Shown piece by piece: positions 15,407 to 24,846 of a stretch of DNA of 64,000 bases. The stretch's first letter is position 1. Every line of letters begins with the position of its first letter. The position numbers were made by a program, and so were the translations under genes. Below the pieces are notes generated by a model. It did no database searches. It was not told where the DNA came from and worked only from the letters and a program-made list of their open reading frames with translations. Source of the DNA: DASXKD01 sp963703605 (GTDB lineage: Bacteria; Actinomycetota; Actinomycetes; Streptosporangiales; Streptosporangiaceae); the NCBI GenBank assembly GCA_963703605.1, contig CAVPFC010000060.1:62001-126000 (forward strand), in the 5' to 3' direction.

Positions 15407-17002
15407 TCACCGGCCGAGCCTGCTTCGCAGCCCGGCGGTCAGTTCATCAAGCTCGGTGACTCCCAGCGCCTTGGCGAACAGCACATACAGCAGCAGCGCG
15501 CCACTCCCGCCGAAGATGAGCGTGATGATGCCGAACGCAGGCCCGGACGGGATGATCACACGGACCGCGAATGTGATCGCCAGGGCGAAGACAGCGGCGG
15601 GAACGGCCGCGATGTGCATCCGGATCAGGCTGCGCGCGATCGTGTGGCCTGCCAGGCCGTGCATCCGGCGGCTGAGGATCAGCCACGCGACGATCGTGCC
15701 GACCAGGTTGGCGATCCCGAACGCGGCGGCCAGGCCCTCTACGACATGGCCGGTGGACAGCATGTTGAGCGAGAGCAGGCTGATGGCGATGTTGGTGATC
15801 ATGACGGCAACCCCGATGTACATGGGGGTGCGGCTGTCGTGCATCGCGTAGAAGACGCGGAGCATGAGCTGGAACATCATGTACGGCACCAGGCCGAGAG
15901 AGAAGATGCCGAACACCAGGCCGGTGTACCTCGCGTCAGCGGCCGACATCTCACCGTAGCCCAGCACCGCCTCGGCGAGCGGGGCGCCCAGCACCAGCAG
16001 GATCAGCGCGGCGGGGACGACGATCACCGAGGACAGCCGGACCCCGCCGGAAAAGTCCTGTTTGACGTCGCCGAACCTGCGTTCGGCGGCGTGCGCGCTC
16101 ATCCGCGGCAACAGGGCCGTGATCACCGAGATGCCCACGATCGCGTACGGCAGCTGGAACAGCTGCCAGGCGTAGCTGTAGGTGGAGAACCCGTCGTAGG
16201 AGGCGTGCTGATAGGCCGCGTTGGCCACGTTCTGCACCACCAGGAATGAGACCTGGGTGGTGAGGATGTAGCCGAACAGCGGCGCGGCCATCCGCACGAT
16301 CTCGGCCACCTCGGCTCGGCGGAAATCGAAGCGGGGATGCCAGCGGAACCCCACCCGGCGCAGGAACGGGATCAGCGCCACCGTCTGTGCCACGATGCCG
16401 AGCGTCGTGCCGAGCCCGAGAAGCTGCACCTGGCTGCCGGTGATCGCGGTTGCCGAAGACGCGGTGCCGCCGATGGCGACGTACATCAGCAGGACAGCTA
16501 TGACGACGATGTTGTTGATGATCGGGGTCCACATGGGTGCCGCAAAATGTCCCCGGGCGTTCAGCACTCCGCCAGCCAGCGAGCACACACCGTAGAAGAA
16601 GATCTGCGGGATGAAGAAGAACGCGAAGATTACCGTCAGGTGGTGTTCAGCTGGGGTCAGGTCGTGCGCGTACAGCTCCACCAGTAGGGCGGCCGCCAGC
16701 GTGGCGACCAGCGTCAGCACGGCTAGCGCCATGGTGGCCAGCGTGAACATGCGCTGGTCGTAGGCCTCGCCACCGTCGGCGTCCCGTTTCGCGGCATTGA
16801 CCAGCAACGGCACGACGACGCTAGTCAGAATGCCGCCGAGCATCAGGTCGTACACCGCGTTCGGCAGCGTGTTGGCGTTGTTGTAGGCCAGGGAGACCTG
16901 GGAAGTACTGCCCAGCACGTAGACGAGGACCAGCGTGCGCAGGAAGCCGGTGCCGCGGGATGCGAGGGTGCCCAGCGCCATGATGCCGCTGGAGCGGACC
17001 AC
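15407..17002 (-). CDS. murJ: Lipid II flippase MurJ (MviN)
   Basis: An integral membrane flippase that moves lipid II to the outer face for peptidoglycan synthesis. The 531-residue product is hydrophobic throughout, with about 14 membrane segments, and begins with VRSSGIMALGTLASRGTGFLRT, the MviN signature. GTG 17002 has GAGGA seven bases upstream. An overlapping Pro-rich frame further upstream is not in frame and is not used. The neighbours (DUF6049 gene upstream, pseudokinase and sigM downstream) reproduce the Rv3909-Rv3911 order. Confidence 0.95.
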   Translation of the reverse strand: MVRSSGIMALGTLASRGTGFLRTLVLVYVLGSTSQVSLAYNNANTLPNAVYDLMLGGILTSVVVPLLVNAAKRDADGGEAYDQRMFTLATMALAVLTLVATLAAALLVELYAHDLTPAEHHLTVIFAFFFIPQIFFYGVCSLAGGVLNARGHFAAPMWTPIINNIVVIAVLLMYVAIGGTASSATAITGSQVQLLGLGTTLGIVAQTVALIPFLRRVGFRWHPRFDFRRAEVAEIVRMAAPLFGYILTTQVSFLVVQNVANAAYQHASYDGFSTYSYAWQLFQLPYAIVGISVITALLPRMSAHAAERRFGDVKQDFSGGVRLSSVIVVPAALILLVLGAPLAEAVLGYGEMSAADARYTGLVFGIFSLGLVPYMMFQLMLRVFYAMHDSRTPMYIGVAVMITNIAISLLSLNMLSTGHVVEGLAAAFGIANLVGTIVAWLILSRRMHGLAGHTIARSLIRMHIAAVPAAVFALAITFAVRVIIPSGPAFGIITLIFGGSGALLLYVLFAKALGVTELDELTAGLRSRLGR

Positions 17003-17125
17003 GCTGGTGTCCTCGGGGCGGGTGCCGTGGCCGGATCCGTTGCGGCCTGGCTGCCTGCCAGCCGGGTACTCGGGGGTGGCGTGCCGGCCGGCGCCGGTTC
17101 GCGGTCCGGCTGCTGCCAGGTTCCG

Positions 17126-19759
17126 TCAGCTCCGGTCTGCCGTGCCCGGGGCGCTGGCGTGCTCATCGGCCTCCTTCGCTGGCTGGCGATCCTCCGCTCC
17201 CCTGGATACGACGCTATCGGTTTCGCCATCCGCAGAGGCTGGATCGCGCGTGCTGGGCATTTCGTCCAGTTCTTCCGCCTCGGCGGCGGAGCCGCCGTCC
17301 TGCGGCCCGCCGCGGCGGATCGCCCGGGCGGCGGCGGTCAGCACGAAGACCACAAGGGCGATGCTGATGATCACGATGGCGAGGGTCCCGAAGTGCGTGG
17401 CGACCACCTCCAGGCTGGCGGGCCTCTCCGGCAGCCACATGTTGCCGGTGGTCTCCAGCCGCAGCGTGAGCACGGTCGAGCCCGCCTGGGCCGCCGTTAC
17501 CGAGACCTTGATCGGCCGCTGCGTGTGGCCCTGCACGGTGATGACATCGGTGAACACGTTGCTGGACTTGCCAATGGTCACATGGTCCGCGGCCGGCGCG
17601 CTGGCCACCAGCTTGACGGTGACCGGCTGGGCGAGGCCGTTGCTCACCGACACCGGTATGACGCCGTTCTGGCCGCCCAGGGTGACGTGGCCGGAAACGA
17701 GGATCTTGACCTGGTGCAGCCGCCCGACAACATAGGCCGAGTCCCGGCGCACCAGGCGCTCCGCATAGCGCTGCTTCGCACTTCCTCCCCGCCACGCCGA
17801 CGACTCCGCGGTGTCCACGGCCGTGCTGAGGTAGCCGTGCCCTGACCTGGTGAGGATGCCGTCGAGCAACTGGATCTGCTGGCTCAGCTTCCGCACCTGC
17901 GCGAGCAGCGACCCGCTGAGTTCGCCATGGGTGACCCGTTTCTCCCCGGGGAGCTTGGGGCTCACCCGGCCGGTCGCGGAATGCGCGCCGGCCAGGCTGG
18001 CCAGCGTGGCCGGCTGGAGCCAGGGGGAGGTGACGGTGTCGGCCAGCAGCGCGCCGGGCATGCCCGGCAGCGGGTTCCAGCGGCGCGGCGGGGCGACGAT
18101 CACGGCACGCCCGGCGGCGGGCGCCGTGGCGGCGATCATGGCGGTCTCCGCGCGGAACCATTGCTCCTTGGCGAACGCGGCAGCTTCGCGCGCTCCGGCA
18201 CGCGCGCTACGCGGCGTGGCGTAGTCGTTCGGCAGCAGGCCGGGAATCCCGTCCCGCCGGGTGGAGAGGATCTTCGTCAGCGTGCTGTTGGCGAGCAGGA
18301 CGTTGAGCTTGCCGCCCTGCCCGTCGTACAGCTCGGTGACCGAGGCCGGGGTGTGGATCAGGCTGCTGGACAGGATGACGGTCCCGATCTTGTTCTTGGC
18401 TGCCAGCGCCTCCAGGACGCCGTAGCTGGCGATGCCGCCCGCGGGCCACGCGATCGGGCCGACCGCGGCCGGGCTGACCCGCTGCGGCTGACCGAGGATC
18501 TTCTTCGGCGTGCCGGGGACCTCCGCCTGGCTCGCGGCCCGGCTGCCGTCGGCGAAGGCTGCCGCGAGCTCGCTGTCGAGGCCACCGTGGGCCAGGGCCA
18601 GCGCCGCCACGTCCACGTCGGCGTACGGGGTGGTGAAGAAGTCCTGCCGGGCGGCGACCCGCTGGACGTCGGCCAGCCACGTCTTGGCCGCGGCGTCGGC
18701 CGGCGCCAGCTTTCCGGCCGAGCAGCTACCGGTGCCGGTGACTCGGTGCTGTCCGCTCATCATCTCCAGGTCGCTGAGCAACGCCGGGTCGATGGCCCAG
18801 GTGAGCTGCGCCTGGCGGCCGAGCGGGGTCAGTCCCGGCGCGAGCAGCGAGTTCAGCCGCCCGCCGCTGGCCACGCTCCCGGCGAGCTCGCCGCTGGTCA
18901 GCGTTCCGCACACGGTCTGCTGCGGGATGTCGATGAGCGGCCAGACCCAGGCGATGCTCACCTTCTTCTTGGCCGCCGGCTTTCCCGGCCAGAACGGCAG
19001 GAACGTGCTGGCGTAGTCGGTCGGCCTGACGGTGCCCAGCGCCGGGTCGGTGACGCTGAGCTGCACGGTGACCGGGTAAACGCCGAATGTCGTCATGCCG
19101 AGCTGGTGCGCGGTCAGCGTTATCGTCCACGGCTCGGTGCCGCGCGCGGGCACCGCCGTGGGCAGGTTGTGCTGCGTCCCGAGGATGGGCTGCTCGGTGC
19201 CGGTGGACTGCGGCGCGCCGAGGTACCTGGCCATTTGCTGACTGGTCAGCGGCGCAAGCGTGGAGAGGATCTCGAACGAGGCGCCCCGCAGCGGCGAGCC
19301 GCCCGGGTTGGTCACGAAGCCGGAGACCCTCACCTTGCCGGTGGGCTGCGCGTACCCGGGCGACACCGACGTGATCGCGATCCACGGCCGCGGCCGGGCC
19401 GGGCTGTGCCGGGCGGCCGCGGCCGGGCCCGCCGTCAGCGCCGCGGCGGGCACCGTCATGATCCCGGCGGCCCCCACGGAGACCGCCAGCGCGGCGAGCC
19501 GGAGGTACCCCCTAGGGCGTGTCCCGCAAACCCCTAGCCCGCTCTGCTTTCCCCGCCCCCGCGCTTCGCGCCCGCCCCCGCTCTGGCGGCGCCCGGGGGT
19601 GGCTCGCTGCGCAGCCCCACCCCAACGAAAACGCTGGCGCGTTTTCGCCGGGGGCCCCGGGATCGTCGTCGCCCATAGAACCACTATGGGCTCCTCCTCC
19701 GCCTTGCGATCCGATCCCCCCGGGACCGCCGCTCGCGACGGCAAAGATCTACGGGACAC
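17126..19759 (-). CDS. DUF6049-family secreted/membrane protein (Rv3909-like)
   Basis: A large exported protein always found next to murJ in actinobacteria; its role is not established but envelope biogenesis is likely. The conserved part has a signal-peptide-like stretch (LRLAALAVSVGAAGIMTVPAAALTA), a long extracytoplasmic body (VSPGYAQPTGKVRVSGFVTNPG onward), a C-terminal membrane segment (LAIVIISIALVVFVLTAAARAIRR) and an acidic cytosolic tail. The first 80 or so codons of the open frame lie in the MITE-like element at 19512-19766, including the GTG at 19759 inside its terminal repeat. After the element only a GTG inside the signal peptide is available, so either the element supplies the start or the gene is damaged. 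Confidence 0.8.
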   Translation of the reverse strand: MSRRSLPSRAAVPGGSDRKAEEEPIVVLWATTIPGPPAKTRQRFRWGGAAQRATPGRRQSGGGREARGRGKQSGLGVCGTRPRGYLRLAALAVSVGAAGIMTVPAAALTAGPAAAARHSPARPRPWIAITSVSPGYAQPTGKVRVSGFVTNPGGSPLRGASFEILSTLAPLTSQQMARYLGAPQSTGTEQPILGTQHNLPTAVPARGTEPWTITLTAHQLGMTTFGVYPVTVQLSVTDPALGTVRPTDYASTFLPFWPGKPAAKKKVSIAWVWPLIDIPQQTVCGTLTSGELAGSVASGGRLNSLLAPGLTPLGRQAQLTWAIDPALLSDLEMMSGQHRVTGTGSCSAGKLAPADAAAKTWLADVQRVAARQDFFTTPYADVDVAALALAHGGLDSELAAAFADGSRAASQAEVPGTPKKILGQPQRVSPAAVGPIAWPAGGIASYGVLEALAAKNKIGTVILSSSLIHTPASVTELYDGQGGKLNVLLANSTLTKILSTRRDGIPGLLPNDYATPRSARAGAREAAAFAKEQWFRAETAMIAATAPAAGRAVIVAPPRRWNPLPGMPGALLADTVTSPWLQPATLASLAGAHSATGRVSPKLPGEKRVTHGELSGSLLAQVRKLSQQIQLLDGILTRSGHGYLSTAVDTAESSAWRGGSAKQRYAERLVRRDSAYVVGRLHQVKILVSGHVTLGGQNGVIPVSVSNGLAQPVTVKLVASAPAADHVTIGKSSNVFTDVITVQGHTQRPIKVSVTAAQAGSTVLTLRLETTGNMWLPERPASLEVVATHFGTLAIVIISIALVVFVLTAAARAIRRGGPQDGGSAAEAEELDEMPSTRDPASADGETDSVVSRGAEDRQPAKEADEHASAPGTADRS

Positions 19760-19766
19760 GCCCTAG
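19512..19766. mobile_element. MITE-like element with perfect 15 bp inverted ends
   Basis: CTAGGGCGTGTCCCG at 19512-19526 is exactly inverted at 19752-19766. The CTAG at each outer end could be a 4 bp target duplication (IS5-group elements prefer CTAR-type targets) around 11 bp inverted repeats GGCGTGTCCCG. No transposase fits in 255 bp. The interior has two perfect hairpins: CGAAAACGC/GCGTTTTCG (19626-19647) and GCCCATAG/CTATGGGC (19671-19691). It sits at the 5' end of the DUF6049 gene, between it and the divergent cca gene. Confidence 0.75.
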
Positions 19767-19940
19767 CACCCCGCCGCCGCTGACACGCCATGCCGGAAAT
19801 GCTATTGCGGTTTGTCGGCTGGCGTTCACACGCCGCTATCGCCGGGTCCGTAGCGCCCGGTCACCGGGCGGCCGGGCCGGGCCGGGGCGGGGCCGCGGCA
19901 CAAGCCGGTTTCCCCAGGGGGGCCCGAAGCCATACGCTCG

Positions 19941-21458
19941 ATGCCCGTGCCGGATTCCTCTGATCTCACCCCGGGCCAGCGGCGCGCTGCCGCAGCCCTG
20001 CTCCGCGGGCCCGCCACCGCCGTGGCGGGCCTGGTGGACCTGTTCACCCGGCAGGGCCACGAGCTTTCGCTGGTGGGCGGTTCGGTCCGGGACGTCTTCC
20101 TCGGCCGCGACCCCGGTGACCTCGACCTGGCCACCGACGCCCGGCCCGAGGAGGTCAAGAAGATCGCGGCGGGCTGGGCGGACAAGATCTGGGAGACCGG
20201 GATCGAGTTCGGCACGATCGGCCTGCGCCGGGGCGGCACGGTCTGCGAGATCACGACTTACCGCAGCGAGCAGTACCAGCCGGACTCACGCAAGCCCGAG
20301 GTGAAGTACGGCCGGTTGCTGGAGGCGGACCTGTCCCGGCGCGACTTCACGGTCAACGCCATGGCGGCACGCCTGCCCTCGCTGGAGATCGTGGATCCTT
20401 ATCACGGCATGCGCGACCTGAGGGACAAGGTGCTGCGCACACCGGGCACGCCGGAAGACTCGTTCAACGACGACGCGCTGCGGATACTCCGCGCGGCCCG
20501 CTTCACCGCGCAACTCGGGTTTTCCGTGGCACCCGGGGTACAAGCGGCCATGACCGCCATGGCGGGGCGGCTGGCGGTGGTCTCCGCCGAACGGATCAGT
20601 GCCGAGCTGACCAAGCTCATCCGCGCCCCGGGCCCCGACGGGCCGGTGCGTGGGATCGCCGTGCTCGTCGACACCGGCGTGGCCGACCAGATCCTGCCGG
20701 AGGTGCCCAAGCTGCGGCTGGAGGTCGACGAGCATTTCCGGCACAAGGACGTCTACCAGCACTCGCTGACCGTCCTGGCCCGGGCCATCATCCTCGAGCC
20801 CGGCTACGGCCTGGAGCGCGACCTGGTGGTCCGGCTGGCCGCGTTGCTGCACGACATCGGCAAGCCGCGGACCCGCCGCCTGCTGCCGGACGGCCGGGTC
20901 GCCTTCCATCATCACGAGGTGGTCGGGGCCGCCATGGCCCGGGACCGGCTCAAGGCGCTGCGCTTCCCCGCGGCCGTGGTCGCGGACGTCGCCGAGCTGA
21001 TCGCGCTGCACCTGCGGTTCCACGGCTACGGGGAGGGGGAGTGGACCGATTCGGCGGTCCGGCGGTACGTGCGCGACGCGGGGCCGTTGCTGACCCGGCT
21101 GCACGTGCTCACGCGGGCCGACTGCACCACGCGGAACATCCGCAAGGCGCAGCGCCTGGAGCGCGCCTACGACGACCTGGAGGAGCGGATCGCGGTCCTG
21201 GCCGCCCGGGAGGAACTGGACAAGATCCGGCCGGATCTGAACGGCGACGAGGTCATGGAGATCCTTGGCCTCAAGCCCGGCCCCCTGGTGGGCAAGGCGC
21301 TGACGTACCTGTATGGGTTGCGCCTGGAACACGGCCCGCTGGGCCGGCAGCGGGCCATTCATGAGCTGCTGCGCTGGGCCGAGGCGGAAGGCCTGGAACC
21401 TCCCGGCCCGCCGGACCCCCCGGGCCCGCCGGGCCCGGGGGCGCAGGCTGACGGCTGA
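19941..21458 (+). CDS. cca: CCA tRNA nucleotidyltransferase
   Basis: Adds or repairs the 3' CCA of tRNAs using CTP and ATP. The 505-residue protein has the class II nucleotidyltransferase motif LVGGSVRDVFLGRDPGDLDLATDA near residues 43-66, the RRDFTVNAMA motif, an ERISAEL tRNA-binding segment and a C-terminal HD domain (LLHDIGKPRTR). It corresponds to Rv3907 (pcnA) by position. Its mutT4-like neighbour, usual between it and the DUF6049 gene, is not present. The last 188 bases, coding for a Pro/Gly tail, overlap the convergent MFS gene. Confidence 0.95.
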   Translation: MPVPDSSDLTPGQRRAAAALLRGPATAVAGLVDLFTRQGHELSLVGGSVRDVFLGRDPGDLDLATDARPEEVKKIAAGWADKIWETGIEFGTIGLRRGGTVCEITTYRSEQYQPDSRKPEVKYGRLLEADLSRRDFTVNAMAARLPSLEIVDPYHGMRDLRDKVLRTPGTPEDSFNDDALRILRAARFTAQLGFSVAPGVQAAMTAMAGRLAVVSAERISAELTKLIRAPGPDGPVRGIAVLVDTGVADQILPEVPKLRLEVDEHFRHKDVYQHSLTVLARAIILEPGYGLERDLVVRLAALLHDIGKPRTRRLLPDGRVAFHHHEVVGAAMARDRLKALRFPAAVVADVAELIALHLRFHGYGEGEWTDSAVRRYVRDAGPLLTRLHVLTRADCTTRNIRKAQRLERAYDDLEERIAVLAAREELDKIRPDLNGDEVMEILGLKPGPLVGKALTYLYGLRLEHGPLGRQRAIHELLRWAEAEGLEPPGPPDPPGPPGPGAQADG

Positions 21459-22734
21459 GCAGCCAGTAGCCGGCCGCAGCAACGGCGTACCCCACCGCGA
21501 CCACGCCGACGATCGCCGGTGACTTGCCGTTGAGCGGCATGAAGAGGGCGCTCAGCAGGGCCCCGAGGGCGAGCGAGACGTTGAACATCACGTCGTAGAA
21601 GGCGAACAGCCGACCGCGGTAAGCGTCGTCGACCTCCTCCTGCAACACCGTGGTCACGCAGATGGCCACGCCCTGCGAGCACAGGTAGATGAAGAACCCG
21701 AAGGCCAGGTAGGCGATCTCATTGAAGGTCTCACCGAGCGCGCCGGTCACCACCGCGCTGCCGGCCAGCAGCAGCGCGATCACGGTCGGCTTGGCCAGCC
21801 GCCGGGTTGCCGGCGGGACCACCAGCGCGGCGCAGCCGTAGCCGATCGCGGACACCGTGGCCAGCACCACGACGTGGCCCTCGGCCACCGGCGCGCTGGA
21901 GGGGTAGAAGTAGTTCCGGTACAGCAGGATCGACAGCACCGACAAGATCCCGAACAGGAACTTGCCGGCGCCGGTGGCGCCGAGCGCGGTCGCCGGGCCG
22001 CGGTGCGAGACCGCGTACCGCGCGGCGGCCCACAGCTCGGCCGCGACCGCGTCCAGGTCGCTGAGCAGCCGCCGCGACGGCGCGCCCGGGTCGCGGTCCG
22101 GGCCGAGCAGGTCCCGGCGCATGGTGGCGGCCACCGCGCTGGCGGCGATGTAGCAGCAGCCCGCCACCACCAGGGTGATGGCGGCGCCGCGTTCGGTGTC
22201 GCCGGTGGCCGCGTTCAGGCCGAGGGCGATGATGCCCCCTATCGCGCCGACGATCCCGCCCGCGGTCGGCGACACCGCGTTGGCCATCACCAGCTTGTCC
22301 TCGGCAACCACGTGCGGCAGCGCCGCGGACAGCGAGGCCAGGAAGAACCGGTTCACGCCCAGTACCAGCAGGACGGCCACGTAGAGCGGCACGCCACGGT
22401 CACCGATCGCCATGACGGCCGCGGTCGCCGCCACGAACACCGACCGGATCAGCGCCGACAGGACCAGGATCTGGCGCCGCGACCAGCGGTCGATGAACAC
22501 CCCGGCGAACGGGCCGATGAGCGAGTACGGCACGTACAGGACGGTGAACGCCGACGCCGCGGCCGCCGGGCTCGGGAACGTGCTCGCGTTGAAGAACACA
22601 TAGGTGCCGACTCCGGCGGTGACGATGCCGTCCCCGGCCTGGGAGATCAGCCGGACGGTGAACAGCCGCCGGAAGTCCCGCTCCGCCAGGACACTACGCA
22701 GGTCGGCCAGCAGAGACGAGCGGGGCACGCGCAC
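21271..22734 (-). CDS. MFS transporter
   Basis: A 487-residue major-facilitator protein with 12 predicted membrane segments; it starts with FRRLFTVRLISQAGDGIVTAGVGTYVFF and has the loop motif FIDRWSRRQILVLS. It belongs to the group of actinobacterial MFS efflux-like proteins; the substrate is unknown. The membrane core ends at about residue 428 (GYWLLSRQ), and the last 60 residues are a Pro/Gly/Ala tail that runs antisense to the end of cca. The tail may simply reflect the lack of an earlier stop in GC-rich DNA. Confidence 0.85.
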   Translation of the reverse strand: MRVPRSSLLADLRSVLAERDFRRLFTVRLISQAGDGIVTAGVGTYVFFNASTFPSPAAAASAFTVLYVPYSLIGPFAGVFIDRWSRRQILVLSALIRSVFVAATAAVMAIGDRGVPLYVAVLLVLGVNRFFLASLSAALPHVVAEDKLVMANAVSPTAGGIVGAIGGIIALGLNAATGDTERGAAITLVVAGCCYIAASAVAATMRRDLLGPDRDPGAPSRRLLSDLDAVAAELWAAARYAVSHRGPATALGATGAGKFLFGILSVLSILLYRNYFYPSSAPVAEGHVVVLATVSAIGYGCAALVVPPATRRLAKPTVIALLLAGSAVVTGALGETFNEIAYLAFGFFIYLCSQGVAICVTTVLQEEVDDAYRGRLFAFYDVMFNVSLALGALLSALFMPLNGKSPAIVGVVAVGYAVAAAGYWLLSRQPAPPGPAGPGGPAGREVPGLPPRPSAAAHEWPAAGPAGRVPGATHTGTSAPCPPGGRA

Positions 22735-22909
22735 AGCCTAACGGGTAGACCCGGTCCGCCCCGGATCCCGGGGACCCGGGGCATACCCCGCAGATCATCC
22801 ATGCCGCTGCCCGCCTGCCGGGCGGTCACGGGGCACGCCGGTCCGGCTTCCGCTCGGCGAGTTGTGCCTCCTTGCGTAAGGCCCGAATGATCCTCACCAC
22901 GGCCGGGCC

Positions 22910-23989
22910 CTAACGGTCGACCTCGCCGCGGATGAACCGCTCGACCGCGTCGCGCGCGTCGTCGTCGCCATACTGCTCGGGCGGGGACTTCATGAAGTAG
23001 CTGGCCGCGGACAGCAGCGGGCCGCCGATGCCGCGGTCGAGGGCGATCTTCGCCGCGCGGATCGCGTCGATGATCACGCCGGCCGAGTTCGGGGAGTCCC
23101 AGACCTCCAGCTTGTACTCCAGGGTGAGCGGGACGTCGCCGAAGGCCCTGCCCTCCAGCCGGACGAACGCCAGCTTCCTGTCATCGAGCCACGGCACGTG
23201 GTCGGACGGGCCGATGTGTACGGCGGCCCGCTCCATCTCGTGCGGGATCTGCGAGGTGACCGACTGGGTCTTGGAGATCTTCTTGGACCGGAGCCTGCTG
23301 CGCTCCAGCATGTTCATGAAGTCCATGTTGCCGCCGACGTTGAGCTGGTAGGTGCGCAGCAGTTCCACGCCCCTGTCCTCGAACAACTTGGCCAGCACCC
23401 GGTGGGTGATGGTGGCGCCAACCTGCGACTTGATGTCGTCGCCGATGATCGGCACACCCGCCTCGGTGAACTTGGCGGCCCACTCGGGATCCGAGGCGAT
23501 GAACACGGGCAGCGCGTTGACGAACGCCACCCCGGCCTTGAGCGCGCACTCCGCGTAGTAGCGGTCCGCCTGCTCGGAACCGACAGGCAGGTAGGACACC
23601 AGCACGTCGGCCCGGGCGTCGCGGAGCGCCTGGACGACGTCGGCGACCGGGTCGTCCGACTCGGTGATCAGCTCGCGGTAGTACTCGCCCAGGCCATCAA
23701 GCGTCGGCCCGCGCTGCACGGTCACCCCGACCGGCGGCACGTCACAGATCTTGATGGTGTTGTTCTCGCTGGCGCCGATCGCCTCGGCCAGGTCCCGCCC
23801 GACCTTCTTGGCGTCCACGTCGAAGGCGGCGACGAACTCCACGTCGCTCACGTGGTAAGGACCGAACTGCACGTGCATGAGGCCCGGCACCCGGCTCGCC
23901 GGGTCGGCGTCCTTGTAGTACTCCACCCCTTGGACGAGGGAACTTGCACAGTTGCCCACACCCACGATGGCTACCCGTACCGAACCCAT
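22910..23989 (-). CDS. ino1: Inositol-3-phosphate synthase (short actinobacterial type)
   Basis: Converts glucose 6-phosphate to inositol 3-phosphate, the first step to phosphatidylinositol and mycothiol. The 359-residue product has the NAD-binding start VRVAIVGVGNCASSL, and the conserved GDDIKSQVGATITHR, NVGGNMDFMNM and SKTQSV active-site stretches of the Rv0046c type. It is 54 bases downstream of padR on the same strand, so the two should form an operon behind the operator at 24826-24846. A second, different synthase is encoded at 44613-45935. Confidence 0.95.
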   Translation of the reverse strand: MGSVRVAIVGVGNCASSLVQGVEYYKDADPASRVPGLMHVQFGPYHVSDVEFVAAFDVDAKKVGRDLAEAIGASENNTIKICDVPPVGVTVQRGPTLDGLGEYYRELITESDDPVADVVQALRDARADVLVSYLPVGSEQADRYYAECALKAGVAFVNALPVFIASDPEWAAKFTEAGVPIIGDDIKSQVGATITHRVLAKLFEDRGVELLRTYQLNVGGNMDFMNMLERSRLRSKKISKTQSVTSQIPHEMERAAVHIGPSDHVPWLDDRKLAFVRLEGRAFGDVPLTLEYKLEVWDSPNSAGVIIDAIRAAKIALDRGIGGPLLSAASYFMKSPPEQYGDDDARDAVERFIRGEVDR

Positions 23990-24043
23990 CAGGATTGCTC
24001 CTATTCTTTCGCCACATGCGCCGCGGGGGGCGGCACAGGCCAG

Positions 24044-24778
24044 TCAGCTCGCGGAATCGCCCGCTGACGTTTCGTTGTCTGGTCGCATCGCTTGCCGCGG
24101 CGGTGCTTCGCCCGGCCCCGCCTGGGGTGCCGGGGCGCCCGGCCGCCGCGCTGCTGTTGCCGCCCCCGCGCTCTGCTGTTCCCGCCCCCGCGCTTCGGCG
24201 CCGGACTCGCGTTCCGACGCGATCAGCTCGTTCAGCCAGCGGACCTCCCGCTCGACCGACTCCAGGCCATGCCGGTGCAGCTCAAGGGTGTAGCTGTCCA
24301 GCCGTTCCCTGGTCCGGGCCATTGCCGCCCGGACGCCGTCCAGCCGCTCCTCCAGCCGGGTCCGGCGGCCTTCCAGAATCCGCAGCCGGATGTCCGCGCG
24401 GGTCTGGCCGAAGAAGGCGAACCGGACGCCGAACCCGTCGTCCTCCCACGCGGCCGGGCCGGGCTCGGCCAGGAGCTGCTGTAGCCGCTCCTTGCCCTCC
24501 GCGGTCAGCCGGTAGACGATTTTGGAGCGGCGGCCGCCCAGCGGCGGCTTGCCGACGACGCTGGGCTGCTCCTCGACGATCAGTCCCCGGGCGAGAAGAT
24601 CTTTCAGGCATGGGTAGAGCGAGCCGTACCCGAACGCGCGGAACGCCCCGAGCAGGGCGTTCAGGCGCTTGCGCAGCTCGTAGCCGTGCATCGGGGTGTC
24701 ATGCAGCAGCCCGAGCACCGCCAGTTCGAGCACTCCTGACCGGGGACCGCCCACTACCGCGCGCACCTCCGCCCGCAT
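24044..24778 (-). CDS. PadR-family transcriptional regulator (Rv0047c-like)
   Basis: The 244-residue product has the PadR winged helix at residues 14-80 (LELAVLGLLHDTPMHGYELRKRLNALLG, YGSLYPCLKDLLARGLI), then a long helical dimerisation region (RLEERLDGVRAAMARTRERLDSYTLELHRHGLESVEREVRWLNELIA) and an Ala-rich tail. It is cotranscribed with ino1. The palindrome at 24826-24846, 48 bases before its start, and the identical one before the second inositol-phosphate synthase suggest autoregulation and control of both synthases; this is inference. Confidence 0.9.
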   Translation of the reverse strand: MRAEVRAVVGGPRSGVLELAVLGLLHDTPMHGYELRKRLNALLGAFRAFGYGSLYPCLKDLLARGLIVEEQPSVVGKPPLGGRRSKIVYRLTAEGKERLQQLLAEPGPAAWEDDGFGVRFAFFGQTRADIRLRILEGRRTRLEERLDGVRAAMARTRERLDSYTLELHRHGLESVEREVRWLNELIASERESGAEARGREQQSAGAATAARRPGAPAPQAGPGEAPPRQAMRPDNETSAGDSAS

Positions 24779-24825
24779 GGCCGGCGGCCGTGGTTGCCGC
24801 CGCCGGTATCACAATGCCTCGAATC

Positions 24826-24846
24826 GATGTATCGAACCGATACATC
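24826..24846. promoter_or_regulatory. Predicted PadR operator of the padR-ino1 operon
   Basis: Perfect palindrome GATGTATCG, AAC, CGATACATC. The same half-sites occur at 46002-46022 with spacer CTT, and both copies are followed by AAAGATATG. PadR proteins commonly bind ATGTAT-type dyads; the distance to the padR start suits a repressor site. Confidence 0.75.

Noticed and set aside
16843..17229. Possible N-terminal extension or separate gene upstream of murJ
   Set aside because: It is out of frame with murJ, Pro/Ser-rich, and murJ has a good start with GAGGA at 17002.
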